From JAOUEA01 sp963762075 (GTDB taxonomy: Bacteria; Actinomycetota; UBA4738; HRBIN12): a stretch of DNA of 64,000 nucleotides. Shown piece by piece: positions 25,793 to 32,893 of this stretch. The translations under genes were made by a program, and so were the position numbers. The notes under the pieces are model-generated. The model was not told the DNA's origin. It saw nothing but the letters and a program-made list of their open reading frames with translations, and did no database searches. Position 1 is the first letter of the stretch. Each line of letters begins with the position of its first letter. The DNA lies in NCBI GenBank assembly GCA_963762075.1, contig CAVXJC010000003.1, forward strand, positions 186,001 to 250,000, in the 5' to 3' direction.

Positions 25793-26434
25793 TTAGGGGC
25801 CGAGCTCTCCCCGCAGAGGCGCGGCGAAGAGCGCGGCCTCGGTGCGATGACGGAAGTCGAGCTTCCGCAGGACCCCCGAGACGTGGTTGCGCACCGTCTT
25901 CTCGGAGATGAAGAGACGGGCGGCGATCTCGCGATTGGTCAGGCCCTCGGCGAGCAAGGCGAGCACCTCGCGTTCACGATCCGAAAGCGCCGACAACTTC
26001 GAGACCGGTTTCTGGCGGCGGAGATGGCGGAACATGGCTTGCGCGGAGCTCTCGCCCAGAACCGCCGCGCCCTCGGCGACCCGCCTGACCGCGTCGATGA
26101 TCTCCGCGTTGTCGGTTTCCTTGGAGACGAAGCCATCGGCCCCTGCCTTCGCCGCCTCGACGAGCGCCGATCCGTCGGCAAGTCCGGAGAACATCAAGAT
26201 CCGGGTGTTCGGCGAGAACTCGCGGATCTCCCCGCAGATCTCATAGCCGTCGCGGTCGGGCAGATGCACGTCCAGCACCACGACGTCGGGGAGAAGGTGC
26301 CGCGCCAATGCGAGTGCCTCGTCGGCCGTTCGAGCGTCACCCACGACACGTAATCCGTCTTGAGAGTCGAGAAGCGTCCGGAGGCCGTCGCGCACGAGGC
26401 CGTGATCATCCACGATCAAGATCTCTGTATCCAT
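25793..26434 (-). CDS. NarL/LuxR-type response regulator
   Basis: 213 residues. REC occupies about 1-120 (acidic pair in IVDDHG, phospho-Asp in VVLDVHLPDRDGYE, Lys in GFVSKETD). A GerE/LuxR HTH lies at about 145-205 (LSDREREVLALLAEGLTNRE, then IAARLFISEKTVRNHVSG). This is the usual partner class for HisKA_3 kinases such as the one at 21793. The frame is open far upstream, but homology and the SD GGGGGA fix the ATG at 26434. A minus-strand TACACT about 25 nt upstream could be its -10. Confidence 0.93.
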   Translation of the reverse strand: MDTEILIVDDHGLVRDGLRTLLDSQDGLRVVGDARTADEALALARHLLPDVVVLDVHLPDRDGYEICGEIREFSPNTRILMFSGLADGSALVEAAKAGADGFVSKETDNAEIIDAVRRVAEGAAVLGESSAQAMFRHLRRQKPVSKLSALSDREREVLALLAEGLTNREIAARLFISEKTVRNHVSGVLRKLDFRHRTEAALFAAPLRGELGP

Positions 26435-26642
26435 CGGTCTCGCAGTCCCCCAGGCGGAGCCGAGTGTACCGCTCGACCGAAACCCCGATCCGTGCTCTCG
26501 CGACACCCACGTGCGGGGACAGATGTCCTGGAGCATTGGTCCTGTCGACCCATCATCGAACCTCCCTGCACGCCCGAGACTCCTCATGGAGCCCACGAGG
26601 CTCAGAGTGGGTGGAGCCAGACGTGGAGGCCAGAGGTGGAGG

Positions 26643-27788
26643 ATGCAGCAGACGACGCATATCAGGGTGATGATCGCTGATGACGACACGAGGGCCCGCG
26701 ACGAGATGATCTCGCTGATGCACACGGACGAGGACATCTCGGTCGTCGGAGCGGGAGACGACGCCGAACAAGCTATCGCCATCGCAAAGAGAGAGCATCC
26801 CGATGTTGCGGCGCTCGACGTGCGCATGCCCGGGGGCGGCGGCGTGAGGGCCGCACGCGAGATCACACGAGTGAGCCCGAGGACCGAGCTCATCGCGATC
26901 TCCGCCGACGATGACCCCCACGACGGAGCGCGTTCTTTGGGGAACCGAGAGCGTCGCAGGCGCCTCGAAGCGATGGTTCGCGGCGAGGGGATCGAGGTCG
27001 TCTATCAACCCATCTTCGACCTCGAGGGTGGATCGGCGGTCGGTGCGGAGGCGCTCTGCCGGTTCGAGGTCTCTCCTCTTCGCAGTTCCGATGTCTGGTT
27101 CAGGGAAGCAGTCGAGCAGGGGCTTGGCAACGAGCTGGAGGTCACCGCCGTTCGCCACGCACTCCGCGGACTGGAGCAACTCGACCCCTCGATCTCATTG
27201 CACGTGAACGTCTCTCCAGAGGCGTGTTGTTCACCGAAGCTGCGCGGGCTGCTCGAGCACGTACCGGGCGACAGGATCGTGCTGGAGATCACCGAGAACG
27301 CGCCGGTCGAGGACTACGAGCGACTCGAAGCCGCCCTTACGCCCCTGAGGAACCGGGGCGTCGGCCTGGCGGTCGACGACACCTGCTCGGGTTTCGCGAG
27401 CCTCCGTCACGCGCTCTATCTCAGGCCCGACACGATCAAGCTGGACCTCTCGCTCACACGAGGGATCGAGAAGGACCGAGCCCGTCTCTCCCTCGTCGAG
27501 GCGATCGTCGGCTTCGCTCCGAGCGTCGGAGCGGTTGTGCTGGCCGAGGGCGTCGAGAACCACGAGCAACTCGCAGCCTTGAGGGAGGCAGGAGTCCTGC
27601 TCGGCCAGGGCCACTACCTCGGTCGTCCGAAACCCATGCCTCATTCCGGAACGTGGGCCGCCTTGGGGCAATACGCTCCCGGCCCGGTTGCAAGGGGCGA
27701 GCGAAGCGACGCTCCGCAGGCAGGCGATCAGGGAGCCGGCAGAGGTCAGCCGACGACGCTCACCCCGAGCGCCAGGCCGATCGAGTAG
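26643..27788 (+). CDS. Clipped REC domain fused to an intact EAL phosphodiesterase domain
   Basis: 381 residues. The REC part starts normally (IADDD, phospho-Asp59 in AALDVRMPGGGGVRA) but stops after ISADDDPHDG, lacking the last beta strand and helix and the conserved Lys. The sequence then enters an EAL domain (about 105-335) with the full catalytic set: Glu136 (AEALCRF), Asn189 (HVNVSP), Glu215 (LEITE), Asp245-Asp246, Lys266 and Glu302 (AEGVE). It probably hydrolyses c-di-GMP to pGpG. Its REC is clearly related to the one at 24362-25669. The ATG at 26643 follows GGTGGAGG directly, so the SD spacing is poor and the start could be a later GTG (26667). Its 3' end overlaps the VIT1-like gene by 43 nt. 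Confidence 0.88.
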   Translation: MQQTTHIRVMIADDDTRARDEMISLMHTDEDISVVGAGDDAEQAIAIAKREHPDVAALDVRMPGGGGVRAAREITRVSPRTELIAISADDDPHDGARSLGNRERRRRLEAMVRGEGIEVVYQPIFDLEGGSAVGAEALCRFEVSPLRSSDVWFREAVEQGLGNELEVTAVRHALRGLEQLDPSISLHVNVSPEACCSPKLRGLLEHVPGDRIVLEITENAPVEDYERLEAALTPLRNRGVGLAVDDTCSGFASLRHALYLRPDTIKLDLSLTRGIEKDRARLSLVEAIVGFAPSVGAVVLAEGVENHEQLAALREAGVLLGQGHYLGRPKPMPHSGTWAALGQYAPGPVARGERSDAPQAGDQGAGRGQPTTLTPSARPIE

Positions 27789-28588
27789 GTGACCGTTGCC
27801 GCGGAAGCACCAATGGCCAGCATGCGCAAACCGGACAGGACCGGTGAACGACCGGTGAGCCGAGCGGTGAGCGTGCCCACTCCGAGAAGGGCCGAACCGG
27901 TGAGCAGCGCGCTCGTGATCACGCCGGCGCTGCCTGCCATGAACAGGAACGGCACCAGCGGCACCAACGCGCCCAGGGCGAACGTGACGAACGACGAGAT
28001 GGCCGCCCCCCGCGGCGAACCCAGCCCCTCGTCGGGATCGATGCCGAGCTCTTCCCTGGCGTGGGTGTCGAGCGCGGTGGCAGGGTCCTTCGAGAGCTCG
28101 GTGGCGAGCGAAGCGGCGAGCTCGGCCGGTACGCCCTTGCGCTCGTAGATCTCCACGAGCTCGGCGAGTTCCTCCTCTGGATCGTTGGCGAGCTCGTGGG
28201 CTTCGAGGTGCAACATCCGTTCGAGCACTTCGCGCTGCACCCGCATCGACACGTACTCACCGGCCGCCATCGAGAAGGCCCCGGCGAGCAGACCCGAGAT
28301 CCCTGCGAGCATGATCACCGTGCGCGACTGGTCGGCGCCTGCGAATCCCATGATCAAGGCGGCGTTCGAGACGAGGCCGTCGTTCACTCCGAAGATGGCT
28401 GCCCTCAGGGTTCCCGTCTTGCCGGCGCCGGTCGCTTGCTCCTCGTGGAGCGGGCCAGGTGTCTCGTCTGTCGGCCCACGGTGGGGAGCGAGTGACTCGC
28501 GTCGCCGCAGGCGACGCCGAGTAGCGAGTAGCTCGGGGAGCAAGCTCTTGGTCCGTAGGTCCTCGGCAGGCATCGTCGGCTCGGTCAC
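27746..28588 (-). CDS. VIT1/CCC1 family Fe2+/Mn2+ transporter
   Basis: 280-residue membrane protein of the vacuolar-iron-transporter family. TM1 contains the signature FGVNDGLVSNAALIMGFAGA, and TM2 ends in AAGEYVSMRVQREVLER. A charged, Glu-rich cytoplasmic metal-binding domain lies between TM2 and TM3 (about residues 120-190). Three further hydrophobic segments close the protein. It likely exports Fe2+ or Mn2+ to the exterior using a proton gradient. The start is moved to the GTG at 28588 because TATGCT lies 7 nt upstream; an ATG four codons earlier is possible but falls inside that hexamer. Confidence 0.88.
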   Translation of the reverse strand: MTEPTMPAEDLRTKSLLPELLATRRRLRRRESLAPHRGPTDETPGPLHEEQATGAGKTGTLRAAIFGVNDGLVSNAALIMGFAGADQSRTVIMLAGISGLLAGAFSMAAGEYVSMRVQREVLERMLHLEAHELANDPEEELAELVEIYERKGVPAELAASLATELSKDPATALDTHAREELGIDPDEGLGSPRGAAISSFVTFALGALVPLVPFLFMAGSAGVITSALLTGSALLGVGTLTARLTGRSPVLSGLRMLAIGASAATVTYSIGLALGVSVVG

Positions 28589-28595
28589 GGCGACG

Positions 28596-28601
28596 AGCAT
28601 A
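28596..28601 (-). promoter_or_regulatory. -10 hexamer TATGCT for the VIT1-like gene
   Basis: Minus-strand TATGCT with a 7-nt spacer to the GTG at 28588. It overlaps the alternative ATG. Confidence 0.4.
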
Positions 28602-28620
28602 GTGGCCCAGTTCGTGTTCG

Positions 28621-29736
28621 TTATCTCTTCGTGAGCCCGGGCCGGTCGGCCCTGAACGCCGTGAGGTCGAACGGCGGCTCCTCACCGGTCGCGAGGTCGG
28701 CGAGCGCGCGACCGAACAGCGGCACGAACTTGAAGCCGTGACCGCTGCAAGGCGAGGCCACCACGACGGGTCCGATGCGGTCGAGCACGAAGTCCTCGTC
28801 TGGGGTGATCGTGTACAAGCACGTATCGGTGCGCCCGGTCGGGCGCCCCGCCGGCACATGAGCCGTCACGTAATCCGTGGCTCGGATCACCCGCTCAGGG
28901 TCCGGATCGAACGTGCGGGTGTCGGCATCGGTCGGAGGGCCCGCGCGATGCAGGCCGACCTTGAACGAGCCTGGCTCCCACGGATCGGGAACGAGGTACG
29001 GCGGTTGCTGCGCGTGCGCGAGCCAGTCGATGATCGTCGGTAAGGCCTCGGCATGGTCGTCGAGCCGGAAGTAGGTGGACTGCTCGAGGTTGGGCCGAAG
29101 CGAGATCTCGACCCCGACCATCGAGAGCAATGGGGCAGCCCACGCCCCGGCCGCGACGATCGCGACCGACGCCTCGAACGCCTCGCCGTGATCGGTGCGG
29201 ACTTCGACGTGCTGGTCGCGCGCGTCGATGTCGACGACGGTTACATCTGTTCGTACGCTCGCTCCCGCTTCGGCCGCGAGGCGTGCTTGGGCGAGCACCG
29301 TAGGGGCCGCGTGTATCACCCCACCTTGGGGTTGAAACATCACGTCGGCGTTGGCCGGAAGTCGTAGCGCCGGCCATCGTTCCCCGACGTCTGCGCCGCG
29401 GAGGCGTTCAACCGGAATGCCGGCCGCCTCGAGCAGGTCGGCGCGGTGCAGAGCCTCGGCTCCGACGTCGATGCCGCCGGTCACTTGCAGGAGTTGCTCA
29501 CCCGCGGCCACTTCGAGCTCGTGCCAGGCCGCGCGAGCGAGCCCCACGAGCCTCACATAGTCGTCGCGGTGGTAGGCGTAGCGGAAGATGCGCGTGGGTC
29601 CGCCGGAGCTTCCGTTCGCGTGTCCGGGCGTGAACCGCTCGAGCAGGAGCGTCTCGCGGCCGCGCTCTGCGAGCTCTCGCGCGGCGGCCGTGCCCATCGC
29701 TCCGCCGCCGACCACGATCGCATCGAACCGCTCCAC
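28621..29736 (-). CDS. FAD-dependent amine oxidase, SolA/monomeric sarcosine oxidase family
   Basis: 371-residue flavoenzyme that oxidises N-methyl or secondary amines to aldehyde plus H2O2 in characterised relatives. The Rossmann FAD motif is VVGGGAMGTAAARELAERG at residues 8-26. The MSOX-type GSSGGPTRIFRYAY follows, and the C-terminal SPCSGHGFKFVPLFGRALAD contains the Cys that carries covalent FAD in this family. The substrate (sarcosine, N-methyltryptophan or other) is not determined. The GTG at 29736 is supported by TACCGT 6 nt upstream. Confidence 0.9.
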   Translation of the reverse strand: MERFDAIVVGGGAMGTAAARELAERGRETLLLERFTPGHANGSSGGPTRIFRYAYHRDDYVRLVGLARAAWHELEVAAGEQLLQVTGGIDVGAEALHRADLLEAAGIPVERLRGADVGERWPALRLPANADVMFQPQGGVIHAAPTVLAQARLAAEAGASVRTDVTVVDIDARDQHVEVRTDHGEAFEASVAIVAAGAWAAPLLSMVGVEISLRPNLEQSTYFRLDDHAEALPTIIDWLAHAQQPPYLVPDPWEPGSFKVGLHRAGPPTDADTRTFDPDPERVIRATDYVTAHVPAGRPTGRTDTCLYTITPDEDFVLDRIGPVVVASPCSGHGFKFVPLFGRALADLATGEEPPFDLTAFRADRPGLTKR

Positions 29737-29742
29737 CCCCAG

Positions 29743-29748
29743 ACGGTA
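29743..29748 (-). promoter_or_regulatory. -10 hexamer TACCGT for the amine oxidase gene
   Basis: Minus-strand TACCGT with a 6-nt spacer to the GTG at 29736. With 29790-29795 it forms a divergent promoter pair about 40 nt apart. Confidence 0.4.
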
Positions 29749-29789
29749 GCGCAGTGGTTGCCGGCACATTGCCGTCGTCCACGCCGGGG

Positions 29790-29795
29790 TAGCAT
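29790..29795 (+). promoter_or_regulatory. -10 hexamer TAGCAT for the DUF309 gene
   Basis: TAGCAT with a 7-nt spacer to the ATG at 29803. Confidence 0.45.
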
Positions 29796-29802
29796 CTCAG
29801 CC

Positions 29803-30300
29803 ATGCCTGAGCTCCCCGAGGCGACCGGCAAGACCGGCGCGCCGAGCCCGAAGCGCCAGAAGCCCGAGCGTCCACGCGACCGTCTCGGACGTCCGCTCGA
29901 CTGGGAGGCCACGAACGAGCTTGAGCTCGAGGATTACGACTCCATGACGATCGAGCAGAACCACGAGCTCGGGCGTGAACACGTGCGGGCCGGGCGATAC
30001 TTCCCTGCGCACGAGGCGTGGGAGACTGCCTGGAAGCAGGCTCGCGGCACCGCAGACGCCGAGTTCTACAAGGGCCTATCGCAGATGGGCGCGGGCTACG
30101 TGCATCTGCTGCGCGGGAACGCCCATGGCACGAAGACACTCTTGCGCCGGGCCTCGCGAAGGGTGAAGGGATACCCCGACGGGCATCACGGCATCGCGAC
30201 CGTCGCCTTGCACACCAAGCTCGAAGCCGATGCCGCCGCCGTGGAACGCGGTGATCTCGTGCCGGGAGAAACCGTGACCTTCGACCCCCCGGTGGTCTAG
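29803..30300 (+). CDS. DUF309 domain protein
   Basis: 165-residue protein. The N-terminal 50 residues are Pro/Lys/Arg-rich and likely disordered. The DUF309 helical domain follows: GREHVRAGRYFPAHEAWETA (the family F/YxAHExWE signature), EFYKGLSQMGAGYVHLLRGN, then HGTKTLLRRASRR. The family is of unknown biochemical role in bacteria. The ATG at 29803 follows TAGCAT by 7 nt. The methyltransferase gene starts 36 nt downstream with its own TAGCCT. Confidence 0.85.
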   Translation: MPELPEATGKTGAPSPKRQKPERPRDRLGRPLDWEATNELELEDYDSMTIEQNHELGREHVRAGRYFPAHEAWETAWKQARGTADAEFYKGLSQMGAGYVHLLRGNAHGTKTLLRRASRRVKGYPDGHHGIATVALHTKLEADAAAVERGDLVPGETVTFDPPVV

Positions 30301-30320
30301 CAGGCCTTCCCGGGCCCGTG

Positions 30321-30326
30321 TAGCCT
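30321..30326 (+). promoter_or_regulatory. -10-like hexamer TAGCCT before the methyltransferase gene
   Basis: TAGCCT with a 10-nt spacer to the ATG at 30337, at the long end of the leaderless range. Confidence 0.35.
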
Positions 30327-30336
30327 GGGCGGCCAG

Positions 30337-31056
30337 ATGACCCAGGTCGAGGCGAGCGATATCGTGTGGAAGGGGCGCACCGGGCCGTTCTCCCTGCAGG
30401 TTCGACCAGGAGTGTTCAGCCCGACGAGCACGAGCCGGACCCTGGCCGACGCCCTCGAGGTGAGCCCCGACGACATCGTGATCGACGTCGGGTGCGGGAG
30501 CGGTGTGTTGGCCTTCGTCGCCGCGAATCTCGGCGCGAAGAAGGTATACGGATGTGATCTCTCCGCCCCTGCTGTCGAGATGGCTGCGCGCAACGCAGAG
30601 CGCCTCGGTCTGAGCGACATCTGTGAGTTCCGACACGGCGATCTGCTGGAACCGATGCGCGACCTGCGTGCCACCGTGGTGATCGGCGACGTCTCAGGTA
30701 TCCCCGACGATCTCGCCGCGGTCAGCGGATGGTTCCAGGACGTGCCCGCCGGAGGGCCGACCGGTGCCGAGCTGCCGCGCAAGCTACTCGAATCGATCGG
30801 CGACACCCTCCAACCGGGCGGACGCTTCTACCTTCCGACGGGAACGCTTCAGGACGAGGGTGCGATCCTCGCTGCGGCACGACGTGTGTTCGGCGACAAC
30901 ATCGAGCCCGTGCTCGAGCGCACGTTCCCCCTTCCCGATCTCGTGGCGAAGGCCACGGCCACCGCTCGCCTCATGAAGGAAGGTCTGCTCAAGCTCCATC
31001 AGCGCGGCAGCCGCCTGCTGTGGGATCTGCGCATCTGGCGCTGCGTTCGCGTCTGA
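30337..31056 (+). CDS. Class I SAM-dependent methyltransferase, PrmA/HemK-like
   Basis: 239-residue methyltransferase. SAM motif I is VIDVGCGSGVLAF at residues 48-60, motif II/acidic loop is VYGCDLSAPAVEMA, and the adenine-contact segment is FRHGDLLEPM. Motif IV, where HemK-type enzymes have NPPY, reads GDVSGIPDD, so the substrate is probably not a release factor. The N-terminal residues GVFSPTSTSRTL resemble the VFxPxxxxxxL entry of protein methylases. Target unknown. Confidence 0.78.
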   Translation: MTQVEASDIVWKGRTGPFSLQVRPGVFSPTSTSRTLADALEVSPDDIVIDVGCGSGVLAFVAANLGAKKVYGCDLSAPAVEMAARNAERLGLSDICEFRHGDLLEPMRDLRATVVIGDVSGIPDDLAAVSGWFQDVPAGGPTGAELPRKLLESIGDTLQPGGRFYLPTGTLQDEGAILAAARRVFGDNIEPVLERTFPLPDLVAKATATARLMKEGLLKLHQRGSRLLWDLRIWRCVRV

Positions 31057-31167
31057 GCCGCCTGCCTCCTCGAGCGGTCGCTGAGATCCACGCTTGGTAT
31101 GTCGCTGCATTGGGTATGGGAGCCACGCACTTCACAGCCCCGACGACGAGCATGGAAGGGAGGGGCC

Positions 31168-31227
31168 ATGATATTCGGGATCCTTGCGGTGATCGGACTG
31201 ATCGCAGTACTGGTGTGGATCTTCTGA
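31168..31227 (+). CDS. Possible 19-residue hydrophobic membrane peptide
   Basis: A very short frame encodes MIFGILAVIGLIAVLVWIF, a single continuous hydrophobic helix with a near-terminal Trp. It is preceded by GGAAGGGAGGGG ending about 2 nt before the ATG, one of the strongest purine-rich tracts in the window. It lies alone between the methyltransferase and pyrE, ending 6 nt before the pyrE stop on the other strand. The combination of SD and pure transmembrane composition makes translation plausible. At this length chance cannot be excluded. Confidence 0.45.
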   Translation: MIFGILAVIGLIAVLVWIF

Positions 31228-31233
31228 TCTGCC

Positions 31234-31785
31234 TCAGCCGTCTTCACGTGGTGTGAGGTGAGCGACGGCAGCGACGTCGTAGCCTGATCCGCGGAGGTGG
31301 TCAGCACCTCCGCGGTCGATGGCGAGCACGATCCGTTCGATCGCGACCCCGACGGCCGCAAGGGCCTCGGCGGCCCGCTGCACCTGATGTCCGGTGGTGC
31401 TCACATCCTCGATCAAGCACACGCGAGCGCCCCGCGGCGCATGCCCTTCGATCTGCGACCTGGTGCCATACGGCTTGGCTTCCTTGCGCACGACGGCCAC
31501 GGGCAACCCTGTCTCGAGCGAGACGGCCGCGACCAGCAGCGTCGCGGCCCCCTCGGGCGCAGCAAGATGATTCACACCCGCCGGCAGCAGGCCGGCGACT
31601 TCGACAGCGAGCTCTCGGAGCATGTCGGGCCGGGTGAGGAACAAGAACTTGTCGAAGTAGACGCTCGAGCGTTTGCCCGATGAGAGCTCGAAGTCACCGT
31701 GGAGCTCCGATACCTCCACGAGCCGCGCCACGAGGCTCTCGTTCGTGGTTGCCGGGTCGGCGGCGCTAGGCATGTCAGGCATCAT
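31234..31785 (-). CDS. pyrE: Orotate phosphoribosyltransferase
   Basis: 183-residue enzyme forming OMP from orotate and PRPP, fifth step of UMP synthesis. The PRPP-binding loop RVCLIEDVSTTGHQVQRAAE is present, and the orotate-binding FELSSGKRSSVYFDK lies near the N-terminus. Catalytic Lys residues lie in VVRKEAKPYGT. The frame is open far upstream, but homology starts here. Several Met codons (31785, 31782, 31773) are possible. It is head to head with pyrD. Confidence 0.92.
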   Translation of the reverse strand: MMPDMPSAADPATTNESLVARLVEVSELHGDFELSSGKRSSVYFDKFLFLTRPDMLRELAVEVAGLLPAGVNHLAAPEGAATLLVAAVSLETGLPVAVVRKEAKPYGTRSQIEGHAPRGARVCLIEDVSTTGHQVQRAAEALAAVGVAIERIVLAIDRGGADHLRGSGYDVAAVAHLTPREDG

Positions 31786-31794
31786 GGCATGATG
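31780..31794. promoter_or_regulatory. Inverted repeat holding both pyrE and pyrD start codons
   Basis: CATCATG-G-CATGATG: a 15-bp inverted repeat with one central base. Read on either strand it ends in ATGATG, giving tandem start codons for pyrE (minus) and pyrD (plus) only 3 nt apart. If both starts are real there is no intergenic room for promoters. Confidence 0.5.
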
Positions 31795-32811
31795 GCAACG
31801 ATGGCGACGAGGCGCGTGCGGTGGTTCCATGCGATCGGTCGTCCAATGTTCTTCGCCCTCCCGCCCGAGGCGTCGCACCACCTGGCGAACGCGCTCCTCG
31901 GGTTGCCGGCGCCGTGGGCGCGCATCGCAGGTGCGCACCGCGACCCGGCGCTCGCGACCGAACTCTGTGGTCTCGAACTGCGGAATCCTGTCGGGCTCGC
32001 AGCCGGGTTCGACAAGACGTGCCGTCATCTTGCCGCCCTCGGTGAGCTCGGGTTCGGCTACGTCATTGGTGGAACCATCACTCGCGCGGCCAGGGCGGGC
32101 AACGACCCTCCGCGTATCGCGCGTTCGCCCAGGCACCGCTCGATGGTCAACGCGATGGGACTCCCGAATCCGGGCGCCGAGGCGGTCGCGGCCACGTTTC
32201 GGGCCAAGGCGCCGGGGCCGTCGCCGAGGTTCGTCAGCCTCGCGGACGAAGACCTCGCAGACGCAGTCTCGTCGTTCGAGCTGCTCGAACCATTCGTCGA
32301 CGGTCTGGAGCTCAACGCGAGCTGCCCGAACGTTTCGTGGGGACGCGACCGTGACAACGAGGCGCATCTGCGCGACCTCGTCGCGGCGTTCCGGGAACGC
32401 TCGCCCAAGCCGTTGTTCGTGAAACTTCCACCGTTCGTGACCCAGACCGAGCGCGAGGTCGTGCTGGCGCTGTGCCGCACCGCGAAGGAAGCCGGCGCCG
32501 ACGGTCTCACCTGCTCGAACACCCGGCGGGTCGGAGACCGGCGGCTGGCCCTCGGCGTCGGCGGTTTGTCGGGGAGGGCACTGTGGCCGCACACGCCTCG
32601 CATCGTCGCCGATGTTCGCTCGGCGGTCGGCGACGACGTCGCGATCAACGCGTGCGGCGGCATCTTCACAGGGGGCGACGTTGCGACGTGCCTCGATGCC
32701 GGAGCCACGACGGTGCAGATCTACAGCGCACTCGTCTACGGGGGCCCTGGCGTGATGGGTGACATCACAACAGATCTCGCAGCGACCATGAGGGCTGTCC
32801 CCCCCTCGTGA
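31789..32811 (+). CDS. pyrD: Dihydroorotate dehydrogenase, class 2 (quinone-dependent)
   Basis: 340-residue FMN enzyme oxidising dihydroorotate to orotate. It has the class 2 N-terminal extension for membrane association, then LRNPVGLAAGFDKTCRHLAA, INACGGIFTGGD and VQIYSALVYGGPG (FMN phosphate site). The catalytic segment ELNASCPNVS matches the usual NxSxPN with Cys in the middle; class 2 enzymes normally use Ser as base, so this segment deserves attention. Starts at 31789, 31792 or 31801 are possible. Confidence 0.9.
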   Translation: MMATMATRRVRWFHAIGRPMFFALPPEASHHLANALLGLPAPWARIAGAHRDPALATELCGLELRNPVGLAAGFDKTCRHLAALGELGFGYVIGGTITRAARAGNDPPRIARSPRHRSMVNAMGLPNPGAEAVAATFRAKAPGPSPRFVSLADEDLADAVSSFELLEPFVDGLELNASCPNVSWGRDRDNEAHLRDLVAAFRERSPKPLFVKLPPFVTQTEREVVLALCRTAKEAGADGLTCSNTRRVGDRRLALGVGGLSGRALWPHTPRIVADVRSAVGDDVAINACGGIFTGGDVATCLDAGATTVQIYSALVYGGPGVMGDITTDLAATMRAVPPS

Positions 32812-32827
32812 GTCCTCTCGGGGCATG

Positions 32828-32856
32828 TTGCGGCGTCCCTGATCCGCCGTCAATAT
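32828..32856 (+). promoter_or_regulatory. Candidate promoter for the first Pot-type operon
   Basis: TTGCGG (32828-32833), 17-nt spacer, CAATAT (32851-32856), in an otherwise empty 82-nt gap before the ATPase gene. Spacing is ideal and the -10 moderate. A normal 5' leader with a G-rich SD would follow. Confidence 0.35.
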
Positions 32857-32893
32857 GTGCGGGTCAGAGGGGGTCCACGTTGGGGGGGTGTGG

